Below, one piece after another: positions 1-9,213 of a stretch of DNA of 64,000 nt; positions within the stretch are counted from its first letter, which is position 1; each line of letters begins with the position of its first letter. Source of the DNA: Emcibacteraceae bacterium. Lineage in GTDB: Bacteria; Pseudomonadota; Alphaproteobacteria; Sphingomonadales; Emcibacteraceae. A model generated the notes under the pieces. The model had not been told where the DNA came from, made no database searches, and saw only the letters and a program-made list of their open reading frames with translations. Made by a program: the position numbers and the translations under genes. Location: NCBI GenBank assembly GCA_021774795.1, contig JAJFIR010000047.1, positions 1 to 64,000 on the forward strand, written 5' to 3'.

Positions 1-205
1 GGCTTGTCACATAAAATCAATCTACCGTAAACTCGAAAGCTCCTTTCGAACAGAAGCCTCACAGCACACCACCCAGTTGGGTTCATAAACGGGATCAAGC
101 TATAAATCGTAAAGCTTTACCGGGTGATCTCAAATGGTCAACGCAACGCTTTACTCTAATACAAGTTAGTGGGAGTGGCTGATATTATAGTGTTTTTTGA
201 GATAG

Positions 206-291
206 TGGTGCCCCCAGTCGGACTCGAACCGACACATCCAAAGGATACTGGATTTTGAATCCAGCGCGTCTACCAATTCCACCACAGGGGC
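206..291 (-). tRNA. tRNA-Leu (anticodon CAA)
   Basis: On the minus strand this forms a class II tRNA. The acceptor arm starts GCCCCTG at 291 and pairs with TGGGGGC, followed by a discriminator A and an encoded CCA ending at 206. The anticodon stem CTGGA/TCCAG encloses the loop TTCAAAA, so the anticodon is CAA and it reads UUG leucine codons. The T-arm GGTTCGAGTCC is intact and a long variable arm is present, as expected for tRNA-Leu. Confidence 0.95.
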
Positions 292-458
292 CCCGGGTAA
301 GGATTGACTATACGGTAACGTATATTGTCGGCGCATCATAACGCGAACTTTTATATCGTCAAGCAACAGATTACTATACTACCAAATAAAATTACTTTTT
401 CTTTAAAGAAATGCTGTAGAACAATGAACATTAATAATTATCGAGTACAAATGTACCC

Positions 459-1037
459 ATGCTAAAAAAATTATATGATAAAGTTATGGATCTGGCTGAC
501 CATCCAAAAGCACTGTGGATCCTTGCCATCATGTCCTTTGCAGAAAGTTCTTTTTTCCCTATTCCGCCTGATGTTTTGTTAATTCCCATGGTAATCGCGG
601 TGCCAACCCGAGCGTGGAAAATAGCGTTTTTTTGTTCGGTCAGTTCGTTGTTCGGCGGTATATTTGGATATATCATTGGTGCATATTTCTTTGAATTAGT
701 CGGGCAACCCATCGTGGATTTTTACCATCTGCAGGCGCAGTTTGAGCGGTTCCAGCAGTCTTATAATGAATATGGCGCCATTATCGTAGCGGTCGCAGGC
801 TTTTCCCCCGTTCCCTACAAAGTGTTTACGATCGCCAGCGGGGTTACAAACCTGGATTTGACGACCTTCATCATTGCAAGTGCCGTTTCAAGAAGTGCAC
901 GGTTCTTCCTTGTCGCTCTTCTGCTATGGAAATACGGCGAACCGATCAGGGAATTTATTGAAAAACATCTTGCAAAACTCACGATGCTTTTTTGCATATT
1001 TCTGGTTGGTGCTTTTGTGCTTCTAAAGTATGTTTAA
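459..1037 (+). CDS. YqaA/DedA-like membrane protein
   Basis: A 192-residue integral membrane protein of the DedA (SNARE-associated/VTT) superfamily, YqaA-like branch. Several hydrophobic segments are visible (about residues 18-45, 52-78, 105-130, 135-157 and 170-190). The motif FAESSFFPIPPDVLLIP near residues 27-43 is typical of the family, as is a GFSPVPYK re-entrant motif near 114-121. DedA proteins are linked to lipid scrambling and envelope homeostasis; the exact role here is unknown. It starts a tight + strand run: dsbB follows 6 bases after its stop and coq7 overlaps dsbB. Confidence 0.85.
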   Translation: MLKKLYDKVMDLADHPKALWILAIMSFAESSFFPIPPDVLLIPMVIAVPTRAWKIAFFCSVSSLFGGIFGYIIGAYFFELVGQPIVDFYHLQAQFERFQQSYNEYGAIIVAVAGFSPVPYKVFTIASGVTNLDLTTFIIASAVSRSARFFLVALLLWKYGEPIREFIEKHLAKLTMLFCIFLVGAFVLLKYV

Positions 1038-1043
1038 CCTATT

Positions 1044-1559
1044 ATGGATTACGTAACTAAACTTTGGCGATTTACCTTTAACAATATTTTGGAAATCGGC
1101 CTGCTTGCTTCTGTTTTTATGCTGAGCGGTGCATACGGTTTTGAATATATCGGTGGCCTTTTCCCGTGTGATTTATGCTGGCCACAACGTTATGCCCACA
1201 TGGCGGTTATTATATTTGCAGGTTTTGCGCTTTATCTAAAGAAATCAGATAATGTTAAGTGGCTTCGCTTCAAAGTGATGACCGCGTTTTCTTATTTTAT
1301 CAGCGTAGGGTATTCCGGCTATCACGCCGGTGTGGAGCAAAAGTGGTGGGAAGGTCCGGATAGCTGTACATTGCAAACAAGTGACGGGGAACAGTCAGCA
1401 GCACAGTTTTTCGAACAACTTCAGGGAGTTACATTTATAAGATGTGATGAAATTCCCTGGGAATTATTTGGTATTTCCATGGCCGGTTATAATTTTCTTA
1501 TTTCGCTTGTGCTTTCAATTATGTTATCCTTGAGTTTAAGGCAGGATTTAAGAAAATGA
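1044..1559 (+). CDS. dsbB: disulfide bond formation protein B (DsbB-like)
   Basis: A 171-residue four-helix membrane protein that would reoxidise periplasmic DsbA and pass electrons to quinone. The first cysteine pair is C42-D-L-C45 at the top of helix 1-2, followed by R49, which matches the quinone-contacting arginine of DsbB. The second periplasmic pair is C108 and C134, separated by about 26 residues as in the family. The four hydrophobic segments lie at about 15-35, 50-65, 77-95 and 140-165. The stop codon overlaps the coq7 start (ATGA at 1556-1559), so the two are translationally coupled. Confidence 0.9.
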   Translation: MDYVTKLWRFTFNNILEIGLLASVFMLSGAYGFEYIGGLFPCDLCWPQRYAHMAVIIFAGFALYLKKSDNVKWLRFKVMTAFSYFISVGYSGYHAGVEQKWWEGPDSCTLQTSDGEQSAAQFFEQLQGVTFIRCDEIPWELFGISMAGYNFLISLVLSIMLSLSLRQDLRK

Positions 1560-2110
1560 ATAAGCTTAAAGACAAACATATACCGAAGCCGTCGACCAAA
1601 GAAGAGCAACTGGACCGGATCATCCGGGTCGATCATGCCGGTGAATATGGTGCCGTGCGAATTTACGAAGGTCAGCTTGCGGTTTTTGGTGATAACCACC
1701 CAATGTCAGATACCATAAAACATATGAAGGAACAGGAAGACGTTCATCTGGAACGTTTTAATAAACTTATTCGCCAATATGACGCACGACCAACGCTGAT
1801 TACCCCGCTATGGCACATGGCCGGATTTGCGCTTGGCGCAGGTACGGCCTTGCTTGGTACCAAAGCGGCGATGGCATGTACTGAAGCGGTAGAAGAAGTA
1901 ATCGACAAACATTATACGGCGCAAATCGAAAGTCTGGATGAAGATGAAAATGCCCTTGCGGAAACATTGGAAAAGTTCCGACAGGAAGAAGTCGAGCATA
2001 AGCAAATCGCGATTGATAATGGTGCCCAAGAAGTACCAGCACATGGCCTTCTTTATGGCGCTATAAAAATCGGTGTTAAAACGGTAATCAAAGTCGCAGA
2101 ACGCATTTAA
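1556..2110 (+). CDS. coq7: 3-demethoxyubiquinol 3-hydroxylase Coq7
   Basis: A 184-residue di-iron carboxylate protein of the COQ7/CLK-1 family, which performs a late aerobic ring hydroxylation in ubiquinone biosynthesis. The ligand set is visible: E30 in DHAGEYGA, E61 and H64 in EQEDVH, a Glu in the middle EAVEEVIDKHY segment, and the C-terminal EEVEHKQ motif. The start overlaps the dsbB stop. The stop overlaps the last codons of the convergent esterase by four bases. Supports an aerobic, ubiquinone-using organism. Confidence 0.93.
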   Translation: MNKLKDKHIPKPSTKEEQLDRIIRVDHAGEYGAVRIYEGQLAVFGDNHPMSDTIKHMKEQEDVHLERFNKLIRQYDARPTLITPLWHMAGFALGAGTALLGTKAAMACTEAVEEVIDKHYTAQIESLDEDENALAETLEKFRQEEVEHKQIAIDNGAQEVPAHGLLYGAIKIGVKTVIKVAERI

Positions 2111-2760
2111 ATTTCAGCCAGAAAATCAAGTGCTTTTTGAAGTCCGCCGGGACCTATACTATGGGTAATGCCCGGCGAGACATGTTGGTCAACTTTCAAT
2201 CCGGCATCTTTTAAATTCTGATACGCTTCGTACATATGTTGCACAGGTACTACATTATCCATATCTCCATGAATAAGCACTATGGGGGGTTTTGATGTAA
2301 TCTCGTCCTGCCAGTTATCGGGAAGCGTCATTGCACCGGAAAAGCCAACTATTCTCCCGATATCAGAAGAGCGGCGCAACCCAACATGCAAAGACATCAT
2401 CGTGCCTTGTGAAAAACCAACAAGAATAAGATCTTTGTTAGAAAGTCCGTAGCGTTCCAACTCAGCGTCAATAAAATGATCAAGAACCGGCGCAGCTTTC
2501 AAAGTACCCCTGAGTCTTTCTTCTTTACTGAGAGTACTAAGCGCAAACCACTGAAACCCATTTAGTGCGCCGTAACAGGGCTCCGGCGCATTGGGAGAGA
2601 CATATACGGCGTTAGGTAGAGCTTGTTGTAGATGAGGCACCAGCCCAATAAGATCATCCCCGTTTGAGCCAAAGCCATGACACAATATCACTAACTTTTC
2701 TGGCTTAACGCCATTTTTCGGCTCGATACGTGGGCCATTTAATTCTGGTAATTCGCTCAT
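2107..2760 (-). CDS. phospholipase/carboxylesterase family alpha/beta hydrolase
   Basis: A 217-residue cytosolic serine hydrolase of the phospholipase/carboxylesterase (YpfH/acyl-protein thioesterase) family. The catalytic triad is readable: S117 in GFSQG, D168 in HGDMDNVVP and H200 in GITHS. The oxyanion region is CHGFGSNGDD at 27-36. No signal peptide is seen. Substrate cannot be told from sequence; relatives cleave short acyl esters. It is convergent with coq7 and shares its last bases. Confidence 0.88.
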   Translation of the reverse strand: MSELPELNGPRIEPKNGVKPEKLVILCHGFGSNGDDLIGLVPHLQQALPNAVYVSPNAPEPCYGALNGFQWFALSTLSKEERLRGTLKAAPVLDHFIDAELERYGLSNKDLILVGFSQGTMMSLHVGLRRSSDIGRIVGFSGAMTLPDNWQDEITSKPPIVLIHGDMDNVVPVQHMYEAYQNLKDAGLKVDQHVSPGITHSIGPGGLQKALDFLAEI

Positions 2761-2845
2761 GAGGTCTCTATTTTAATCAAAAATATTATTATAAAATATA
2801 AATTTAGCACTTTTTATATAAAGCCTTTTTACAGTACCGGTCCCT

Positions 2846-3718
2846 ATGAAGCAATCCACTACAACAAAAACCCGATTTGCTCCAAGCCCAAGTGGTAACC
2901 TGCATCTGGGGCATGCGTATAGTGCAAAATTGAACTATGACTTCGCACGTGAACATGGTGGCGAATTTATTTTACGCATTGAAGATATCGATCACCTGAG
3001 ATGTAAGCCCGAGTTTGAGCAAAGTATTTTTGATGATTTGCGTTGGCTGGGGTTAATATGGGCCACTCCTGTGCGGTGCCAGTCTGAACATTTTGACGAA
3101 TATGCCAAAGCAATGAAGATGCTGGAAGGCCTGGATATTTTATATCCCTGTTTTTGTACCCGTAAAGACATTCGCAATGAAATTGAAGAAAGCAATCGCG
3201 CCCCACATTTAAAGCCGAAACGTGGGCCGGAAGGCGTTATATATCCGGGCATTTGCAGAACGCTAAGTTCGGATGTGCGCACCAAGAAACTCGCAGAAGG
3301 TATACCCCATGCGCTCAGGATTGATATGGAAAAAGCGATGAAGTTGATCAACGAACCGCTTTACTGGACCGACCTTAAAACAGGGAAACAAGAAGCCGAT
3401 CCGGCACTACTTGGTGATGTCGTGCTGGCCCGAAAAGATTTTCCAGCCAGTTATCATCTTTCCGTGGTTGTTGACGATCACATTCAACAAATTTCTCATG
3501 TGATCAGAGGCGAAGATTTATATTATGCCAGCCATTTTCAGCGGGTATTACAGCATCTACTTGGGTTAAATGCGGTGACCTACGACCATCATTCCCTATT
3601 GGTCACAAAAGACGGGAACAGACTGGCCAAAAGAGATAAATCCATCACTATAAAATCAATAAAAGAAAGCGGCGTCTTGCCTGATGAAATTAATGATCTC
3701 GTTCAAGAATATCTTTAA
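2846..3718 (+). CDS. gluQ: glutamyl-Q tRNA(Asp) synthetase
   Basis: A 290-residue class I aminoacyl-tRNA synthetase paralogue that attaches glutamate to queuosine in tRNA(Asp). It has only the catalytic core: RFAPSPSGNLHLGHA at 10-24 with the HIGH variant HLGH (20-23), and the KMSKS variant KRDKS at 262-266. It ends there without an anticodon-binding domain, which separates it from GluRS. The cysteines of CFCTR and of GICR fit the family zinc site. Monocistronic. Confidence 0.93.
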   Translation: MKQSTTTKTRFAPSPSGNLHLGHAYSAKLNYDFAREHGGEFILRIEDIDHLRCKPEFEQSIFDDLRWLGLIWATPVRCQSEHFDEYAKAMKMLEGLDILYPCFCTRKDIRNEIEESNRAPHLKPKRGPEGVIYPGICRTLSSDVRTKKLAEGIPHALRIDMEKAMKLINEPLYWTDLKTGKQEADPALLGDVVLARKDFPASYHLSVVVDDHIQQISHVIRGEDLYYASHFQRVLQHLLGLNAVTYDHHSLLVTKDGNRLAKRDKSITIKSIKESGVLPDEINDLVQEYL

Positions 3719-3739
3719 TCTATTGAAGTAGCACGAACC

Positions 3740-4240
3740 CTATTGTTCGCGTTTGGCTTTTTCGGCGGCAATAATTTTACCGACTTCACCCGCTACTTCG
3801 TTATAGACAAGAACACTTAAAACATATTGAGCAACTTTCCATTCTCCGTCAATTTTCTCTAGCACCCCGGAACCACGAAAGCGGCTGTCATTTCGTTGCG
3901 AAACACTTGTTTCATCAAACCACGCTACATTACCGTCTTTGGAAAAGTCAATTTCCTTTTTTTCCGATTTATAAACCCATCCCACACCATTTTTAAAGCG
4001 TCCGGCGACATAATCAGTAAATTCAGGTTTTAACGGCCAACGTTCCCATTCGTCTGTTCCAAGAAACACGCCACTATCGGTGAAATGGCCGAGATAACGT
4101 TCATTATCACCTTTGGAAGCAGCGTCATGAAAATCATCAAGCACAGCGATTACGGCTTTTTCATCGGCACTCATATCCTGTGCTTGCAATGGCGCCAGCA
4201 TAATACCAAACGCCATTAATGTTATATAAATAGATCTCAT
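3740..4240 (-). CDS. exported SnoaL-like (NTF2 fold) protein
   Basis: A 166-residue protein with an N-terminal signal peptide (cleavage likely after LQA at about residue 20) followed by a SnoaL-like/DUF4440-type NTF2 fold: an early helix AVIAVLDDFHDAASKGD, then alternating strands ending in GEWKVAQYVLSVLV. The fold is common to small-molecule binding proteins and isomerases; no catalytic role can be assigned. It is the last gene of a minus-strand trio with AlaX (15 bases upstream) and an exported esterase. Confidence 0.75.
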   Translation of the reverse strand: MRSIYITLMAFGIMLAPLQAQDMSADEKAVIAVLDDFHDAASKGDNERYLGHFTDSGVFLGTDEWERWPLKPEFTDYVAGRFKNGVGWVYKSEKKEIDFSKDGNVAWFDETSVSQRNDSRFRGSGVLEKIDGEWKVAQYVLSVLVYNEVAGEVGKIIAAEKAKREQ

Positions 4241-4255
4241 TTTTATTTCCCTATT

Positions 4256-4969
4256 TTATTCTTCAAAGACGATATTAACGCGTCGGTTCCTTCTTCCCTT
4301 ATTTTCTATTTTTGAAACACGCAGCGTTCCAATTTCTGATGTGTTCTTTACATGAGTGCCGCCGCACGGCTGCAGATCAACCCCATCACCCACTTTTAAT
4401 AAACGAACGCGACCCCCTTTACGTGGCGGCGCAACAGACATGGTACGCACAAGCTCTGGATTATCGTCCATTTCCTGATCTGATATCCAATAAAATGAAA
4501 CATCATGATTTTCACTGGAAAAGGTATTAATTTTTTTCGTGATTTCTTCTTTATCAAGGGTCATATCACCAATGTCAAAATCAAGTCGGCTTTTAACCGC
4601 ACCAATTTGTCCGCCCGTCACACCGCACGGCACTGAAGCACAAAGAAGATGAAGACCCGTATGCATACGCATGTGGAGATAGCGCCGGTCCCAATCAAGC
4701 GTTGCGGTGACCCTACTTCCCACGTCTGGCAACACCTGATTTTCAGCAGGAACGTGAATAATCTCACCAGTTTCACGATCATATACCGTGATTGCGATTG
4801 CTGTATTAATTCCTGATGTTTGCAAAGTGCCACTATCGCCTGGCTGCCCTCCGCCGGTTGGGTAAAACACTGTCCGGTCCAATATGATGCCGCCAAGATC
4901 ATTTATTTTAATGACCTTGGCTTCACAAGTTTTAAGATAAGCGTCTTCTCGAAATAGTTCTTCCGTCAT
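4256..4969 (-). CDS. alanyl-tRNA editing protein AlaX
   Basis: A 237-residue free-standing editing domain related to the C-terminal half of AlaRS, which deacylates Ser- or Gly-tRNA(Ala). The zinc motifs are present: H103 and H107 in HTGLH, and C202 and H206 in CGGTH. The N-terminal YPTGGGQPGDSG segment matches the beta-barrel of AlaX-M type proteins. There is no aminoacylation domain. Encoded 13 bases downstream of the exported esterase gene and just upstream of the SnoaL-like gene. Confidence 0.9.
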   Translation of the reverse strand: MTEELFREDAYLKTCEAKVIKINDLGGIILDRTVFYPTGGGQPGDSGTLQTSGINTAIAITVYDRETGEIIHVPAENQVLPDVGSRVTATLDWDRRYLHMRMHTGLHLLCASVPCGVTGGQIGAVKSRLDFDIGDMTLDKEEITKKINTFSSENHDVSFYWISDQEMDDNPELVRTMSVAPPRKGGRVRLLKVGDGVDLQPCGGTHVKNTSEIGTLRVSKIENKGRRNRRVNIVFEE

Positions 4970-4982
4970 TTATTGTTTCCTC

Positions 4983-6701
4983 TTAATAACGCCAGCTCGT
5001 CAGATCAGCACCGTCAGGTGCTGATTCAGCTATGCGTTTCATAATTTTTTCAACATACATAAAATTATAATTCAGCCTTGAAATGGCATTAGAATTATTA
5101 TGGTCGCCATTCCAACAATGTTCGGCACGGTCACCATAATCTACATCGCCGTCATAATATGGGGATGTGGTTTTCTCAAGGAAGTCCTCCATAAGATAGA
5201 CAGCATTATTAAGGTAATAATTGTCCATATCACCAACATAAATATTAAGCTTGCCTTTTAGTTTCGGACCCAGCGTTTTCCAGTCTCTTTCAAGAATATG
5301 TCTAATATCGTAATTCTCTTTCCAATATTCGGCAACATTATGGTCTATTTCGCCTGTCGTCTTGTTCCAAAGACGGACTGGGTAGCCGTCTTCACCCATA
5401 GGGGAATATGTGGCTTCCCAAATATCATATTGTCGACCACTACGGGTTTTGCTTCCAACAACGGCTTCAAGCCGGTTATCTTCGGCAATTGTGTAGCTAA
5501 TATTACCAAGATAATCCCTTTGTCCTGGGCGAGGTTTCTTTTGAAAATCACTATCATAGTAGTACGCGTTTTTATCGTCGTATATGTTGATCGCCGTATA
5601 AGCACGAAAATCAATCGGATCGGGACAGGCCGCGAAGGCTCCATTATAGTCATCAGGATAAAAAATCTGAACGGCGAGCGCTTCCCAGCCGCCAGTCGAG
5701 CCGCCGTAAGTAAAGCGTGACCACCCTTCTCCAATGCCGCGGTATTTTTCCTCCAGATAAGGAATGAGTTCATAGGTTAGCGCGTCGCCGTATGGACCTT
5801 GGCTGGCAGAATTCACGGCATAGCTGTCATCATAATAAGGCGTAGCGTGCTGAATTTCGATTACAATAAATCGTGGAAAATTATCGCTGATCCATTTTTT
5901 ATAGAAATCATGGGCTGCTTGTGCCTGGTAGATATTATATCCTTCAAACCCAAAACGTGCACTATATGTGGGTGTCATATTCGGATCCGGCGGTGTTTCG
6001 CTAAACCCTCCAAAGTCAGCAGGAAAATGGCCATGAAATATCATCAACGGATATTTTGCCTCGGGATGTTCATCAAACCCTTCAGGTAACAGTACATGGG
6101 CACCAAGTTCCACATCCTCACCCCAGAATTTACTGAGCATTTCACTCTTCATTTTCACATGCTTGATATATTTTGTATCTTTTGGCGGCTCGATGGGCGC
6201 GATTTCCTGATCCATCGTTATCTTAATATTTTGCACTCCACTTTCAGCAATCGTTATCTTCATTGGCGCACTATAAAAATTACCGGGCTTTCTATTCCAT
6301 TTTTGTCCCTCTCCCATTTCTGGTGGTAAGGAAACAGTTTTCCCGTTGAAAAGATGGAAATCTTTATAACGGTTGATAATGGCTTGAATATAATAATCCC
6401 CGGCGGGAATATCTTTTAAACTGTGAAACGGAAAACCGAGAGCATTATTACCAATTATCATTTCCGTATCCGGTTTCCAGTCAACAACATCCTGTCCAAA
6501 AATCAGTTGCCCCTTTGGTCCGGGGTTAATTTGAAACCGTGGTTCCGAGCTATCATTATTAGCCAACATTACCATCAATCTTCCATCTTGCTCGCCGCCC
6601 ATGGAAGCCGGAAAATCTATTGCGAATGTTATATTATCATTGGCGATTGCCGATGTGATTAGACCCATCATTATTGATAGTGAATAAAGTATTTTTTTCA
6701 T
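4983..6701 (-). CDS. exported esterase, EstA/enterochelin-esterase-like
   Basis: A 572-residue secreted protein with a signal peptide (MKKILYSLSIMMGLITSAIA, cleavage near residue 20). The N-terminal third looks like beta-rich domains. The C-terminal part is an alpha/beta hydrolase of the putative esterase (PF00756-like) type with nucleophile S335 in GGSTGGW and downstream YVGDMDNYYLNN and ENC-type segments. Substrate unknown; ferric-siderophore, ester or polysaccharide-ester cleavage are all possible in this fold. First gene of a minus-strand run with alaX and the SnoaL-like gene, divergent from the cyclase at 6834. Confidence 0.75.
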   Translation of the reverse strand: MKKILYSLSIMMGLITSAIANDNITFAIDFPASMGGEQDGRLMVMLANNDSSEPRFQINPGPKGQLIFGQDVVDWKPDTEMIIGNNALGFPFHSLKDIPAGDYYIQAIINRYKDFHLFNGKTVSLPPEMGEGQKWNRKPGNFYSAPMKITIAESGVQNIKITMDQEIAPIEPPKDTKYIKHVKMKSEMLSKFWGEDVELGAHVLLPEGFDEHPEAKYPLMIFHGHFPADFGGFSETPPDPNMTPTYSARFGFEGYNIYQAQAAHDFYKKWISDNFPRFIVIEIQHATPYYDDSYAVNSASQGPYGDALTYELIPYLEEKYRGIGEGWSRFTYGGSTGGWEALAVQIFYPDDYNGAFAACPDPIDFRAYTAINIYDDKNAYYYDSDFQKKPRPGQRDYLGNISYTIAEDNRLEAVVGSKTRSGRQYDIWEATYSPMGEDGYPVRLWNKTTGEIDHNVAEYWKENYDIRHILERDWKTLGPKLKGKLNIYVGDMDNYYLNNAVYLMEDFLEKTTSPYYDGDVDYGDRAEHCWNGDHNNSNAISRLNYNFMYVEKIMKRIAESAPDGADLTSWRY

Positions 6702-6793
6702 CTTGCACCCCTTTAAGTTATTTTAAAATATTATTGCAGCTTTTTTCAGAAAACACCATATGTAACCCGACAATTTCCTTCCTATATTAATAT

Positions 6794-6819
6794 CATAACG
6801 TTATGCTTCACCGTATAAA
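6794..6819 (+). promoter_or_regulatory. palindrome and -10 box before the cyclase gene
   Basis: The intergenic space between divergent genes holds the perfect 12-base palindrome CATAACGTTATG (6794-6805) and a TATAAA hexamer (6814-6819). The palindrome would lie over the -35 region, which suits an operator. A one-mismatch version (CATATCGTTATG, 17997-18008) occurs just before the TonB receptor at 18037. Function is inferred from position only. Confidence 0.3.
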
Positions 6820-6833
6820 ATGGGAGAAAAGAA

Positions 6834-7673
6834 ATGAGGTCATGGCTAAATCTGATTTTTGTTGCTATCGCTGCTGGCGGCGGTTATATGGCGGCCGTTA
6901 ACAATTTAAAGTCAGCTATACCGGCTGATTTGTCCAGTTTTTTAGACGGCGCAACATATGTAGAATTAACACACGCTCTTGAAGAAGGAATGCCACCGGG
7001 CCCGGGCCCGGAAGCACCGACGATACAGATATTACGCAGTCATGAACCCGGGATAGGTATTTTACCCACTGGAGGGTCTATCCATCGCTACTCATTTCCC
7101 GGTCAATGGGGAACCCATATTGATGCGCCCATTCACTTTATTAATAACACAAGAACCATCGAAGAAATCCGTCATGATGAAATGATTCTTCCGTTAGTGG
7201 TAATTGATATCCACGAAAAGGTGCTGGAAAATAACGACTATCAAGTCACAATGGAAGATATCAAAGTATGGGAAGCCGAACACGGACTTGTTCCCGAGAA
7301 AACTTTCGTAGCACTTAGAACGGACTGGTCAAAACGCTGGCCGAGTTTAGACAAAATGCGTAACCGCGATAAAGATGGCGTAAGCCATTCCCCCGGGTGG
7401 AGCAGAGAGGTAATCGATTATCTAATTAAAACCCGAAATATTACGGCGATCGGTCATGAAACTTTAGACACCGATCCCGGCGTTCAGGCGGGTTCCGGAA
7501 CTTGGCCTTTGCAAGACTATTATATGGGACTTAATCATTATCAAATAGAGAATATGAGGTCGCTTGATCAAGTTCCGGAATTCGGGGCTTACATAGTCGC
7601 CTCATGGTCAATTCCCAAAAACGGTGACGGTTTTCCGGCACGTGTCTACGCGATTATACCAAAAGAAAAATAA
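6834..7673 (+). CDS. exported cyclase family protein (kynurenine formamidase-like)
   Basis: A 279-residue protein of the metal-dependent cyclase/formamidase family (PF04199). The signature GTHIDAPIH gives metal ligands H95, D97 and H101. A hydrophobic N-terminus (about residues 4-22) suggests export or membrane anchoring. Family members hydrolyse formylkynurenine, isatin or related cyclic amides; the substrate here is open. The stop overlaps the start of the LamG lipoprotein by one base (TAATG), so they are co-transcribed. Confidence 0.85.
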   Translation: MRSWLNLIFVAIAAGGGYMAAVNNLKSAIPADLSSFLDGATYVELTHALEEGMPPGPGPEAPTIQILRSHEPGIGILPTGGSIHRYSFPGQWGTHIDAPIHFINNTRTIEEIRHDEMILPLVVIDIHEKVLENNDYQVTMEDIKVWEAEHGLVPEKTFVALRTDWSKRWPSLDKMRNRDKDGVSHSPGWSREVIDYLIKTRNITAIGHETLDTDPGVQAGSGTWPLQDYYMGLNHYQIENMRSLDQVPEFGAYIVASWSIPKNGDGFPARVYAIIPKEK

Positions 7674-8962
7674 TGAGACTTATAATATCTACAATTTTTA
7701 TGTTGCCATTTGCTTTGCTCTCTGGCTGCGATGATAACGTGTCTTCCCGGGTTGAACAGGTCGCAAACATAAACGGGCTTGTTGCCTTTTGGGATTTTCA
7801 AAATTCGGACGACCAAGCGTGGCAGTCCTATTATGACAAAGCGATTATCGATCGGTCTTTTTCGATGTACCTTCGCCAAATAGGCGACCCAATGCGATAT
7901 AACAGTGGTCAATGGCCCTATAATAACGATAAAGCTCAACTAAGAATTGATAAAGGCGGGCCATTCGGGTACGCGGTCCGGTTCAACCAAGGTTATATTT
8001 ATGGCGAAGTACCCCGCGGCGAGTTTGATCATACATTATTGGATTTAAACGGTCGAAAGCCATTCACAATGATCGCATGGGCAAAATTCTCAGGAAATCG
8101 TCACATGATCGCCGGCATATGGGATGAAGGAGGATGGAATAAATATTCTGGTCGGCGGCAAGCGGCCTTATTTGCCGGTCTTTTTAATCAAAAGGGTGTG
8201 ATCGGACATATTTCGTCCACCGGGGCAGCCAGTTTCCCGCAATCCGCTGTAGACGGAGCACAATATGCAAGACTAAGAGCCATAGACGGACAAGCATTTG
8301 AGAACGATGAATGGGTCGCGGTCGCTATGAGTTACGACCCAAAAAACAACAAAGTAAATGCATATCTAAATGGAAAAATAACGACACTTTCGTTGCAAGA
8401 TCCGGTAACGCAGGATGTTATGCAACTTCCTTCGGCGCTACCCGCAAATCCGTTTGAACATAAACATCCCTTATATTCACCTACTGCATTTCAAGTTAAA
8501 TATAACGGTTACGACTTTCATAACGAAGATATTAAAGAACACCGAATATGGGTCGATCTTGATCGTGCAGAAATCAGTTATGCTATTGAAGGTAACGATC
8601 AAGGGCAAAGTTTTCGCATAAATTTTGATATTTTGCGGGAAGGAAAAAGTATCCTGAATTTTCCTGTACGGGAAAATATCACACCTGGGGATAACATCAT
8701 TATTCCGCTGACCACACCAACGAAACCGGGCGATATAATTATTACAGCCCTGGAAACGGCTGAGGGTAACAAATGGACGAAAGTCGGTACACCAATTGAA
8801 CGTCACATCATGGAAGGGGCGCCCTTTACATTAGGAAGGGCTCTTGGCCTGGACGAAGGTTCCATCGATCATGGATCAGTGGAATTGTATCTTGATGGCG
8901 TTGCTGTTTTTAACAGGGTATTGACGGAACAAGAACTGGCAGACCTCAGTTTCATTAAATAA
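7673..8962 (+). CDS. LamG-domain lipoprotein
   Basis: A 429-residue lipoprotein: the signal sequence ends in the lipobox LLSGC with Cys about residue 19. A concanavalin A-like/LamG fold is indicated by GLVAFWDFQNSDDQAW near residue 35, PFTMIAWAKF near 125, DEWVAVAMSYDP and NAYLNGKI, and the closing YLDGVAVFNRVLTEQEL at the C-terminus. Such domains bind carbohydrate or protein at the cell surface. It is coupled to the cyclase gene upstream, which suggests a shared envelope role. I see no catalytic motif. Confidence 0.8.
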   Translation: MRLIISTIFMLPFALLSGCDDNVSSRVEQVANINGLVAFWDFQNSDDQAWQSYYDKAIIDRSFSMYLRQIGDPMRYNSGQWPYNNDKAQLRIDKGGPFGYAVRFNQGYIYGEVPRGEFDHTLLDLNGRKPFTMIAWAKFSGNRHMIAGIWDEGGWNKYSGRRQAALFAGLFNQKGVIGHISSTGAASFPQSAVDGAQYARLRAIDGQAFENDEWVAVAMSYDPKNNKVNAYLNGKITTLSLQDPVTQDVMQLPSALPANPFEHKHPLYSPTAFQVKYNGYDFHNEDIKEHRIWVDLDRAEISYAIEGNDQGQSFRINFDILREGKSILNFPVRENITPGDNIIIPLTTPTKPGDIIITALETAEGNKWTKVGTPIERHIMEGAPFTLGRALGLDEGSIDHGSVELYLDGVAVFNRVLTEQELADLSFIK

Positions 8963-9026
8963 ACGCTAGATATTGTTGGGCATTGGCGTATATTCGAAAA
9001 ATTACATAATAGCAGGAAGATATATT

Positions 9027-9212
9027 TTGTTGGTTTTGAAAATCCTCATCGGTATTAGCGTAGTTATAACAATCGGTATTTTATTTGCCGGCACCTTTTC
9101 AATGACGCGTGCGGAAAGTGACGGCAGAAGAAGCAATATGCTGATGCGTTACCGGGTGGTATCACAGCTAATAACTGTGTTGCTGATCGTGCTTTATTTA
9201 TGGCTTAATTGA
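9027..9212 (+). CDS. twin transmembrane helix small protein (HIG1-like)
   Basis: A small protein with two membrane helices separated by the conserved hinge ESDGRRSNMLMRYRVVSQL, characteristic of the alphaproteobacterial twin-helix/HIG1_N family. I choose TTG at 9027 (61 residues): AGGAAG sits 7 bases upstream and the length fits the family; an upstream TTG at 8973 would add 18 residues of unconserved sequence. Mitochondrial HIG1 proteins act with respiratory oxidases; the bacterial role is unproven. It lies next to the cobalamin adenosyltransferase gene, an order seen in other alphaproteobacteria. Confidence 0.8.
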   Translation: MLVLKILIGISVVITIGILFAGTFSMTRAESDGRRSNMLMRYRVVSQLITVLLIVLYLWLN

Positions 9213-9213
9213 C

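Noticed and set aside
1-205. Short hairpin CGAAAG-CTC-CTTTCG at 34-48 as a terminator
   Set aside because: No T-run follows on either strand and no gene end adjoins it; the rest of this stretch shows nothing I can name.
166-366. 66-residue minus-strand frame
   Set aside because: It runs through the tRNA-Leu gene; the peptide is a translation of the tRNA.
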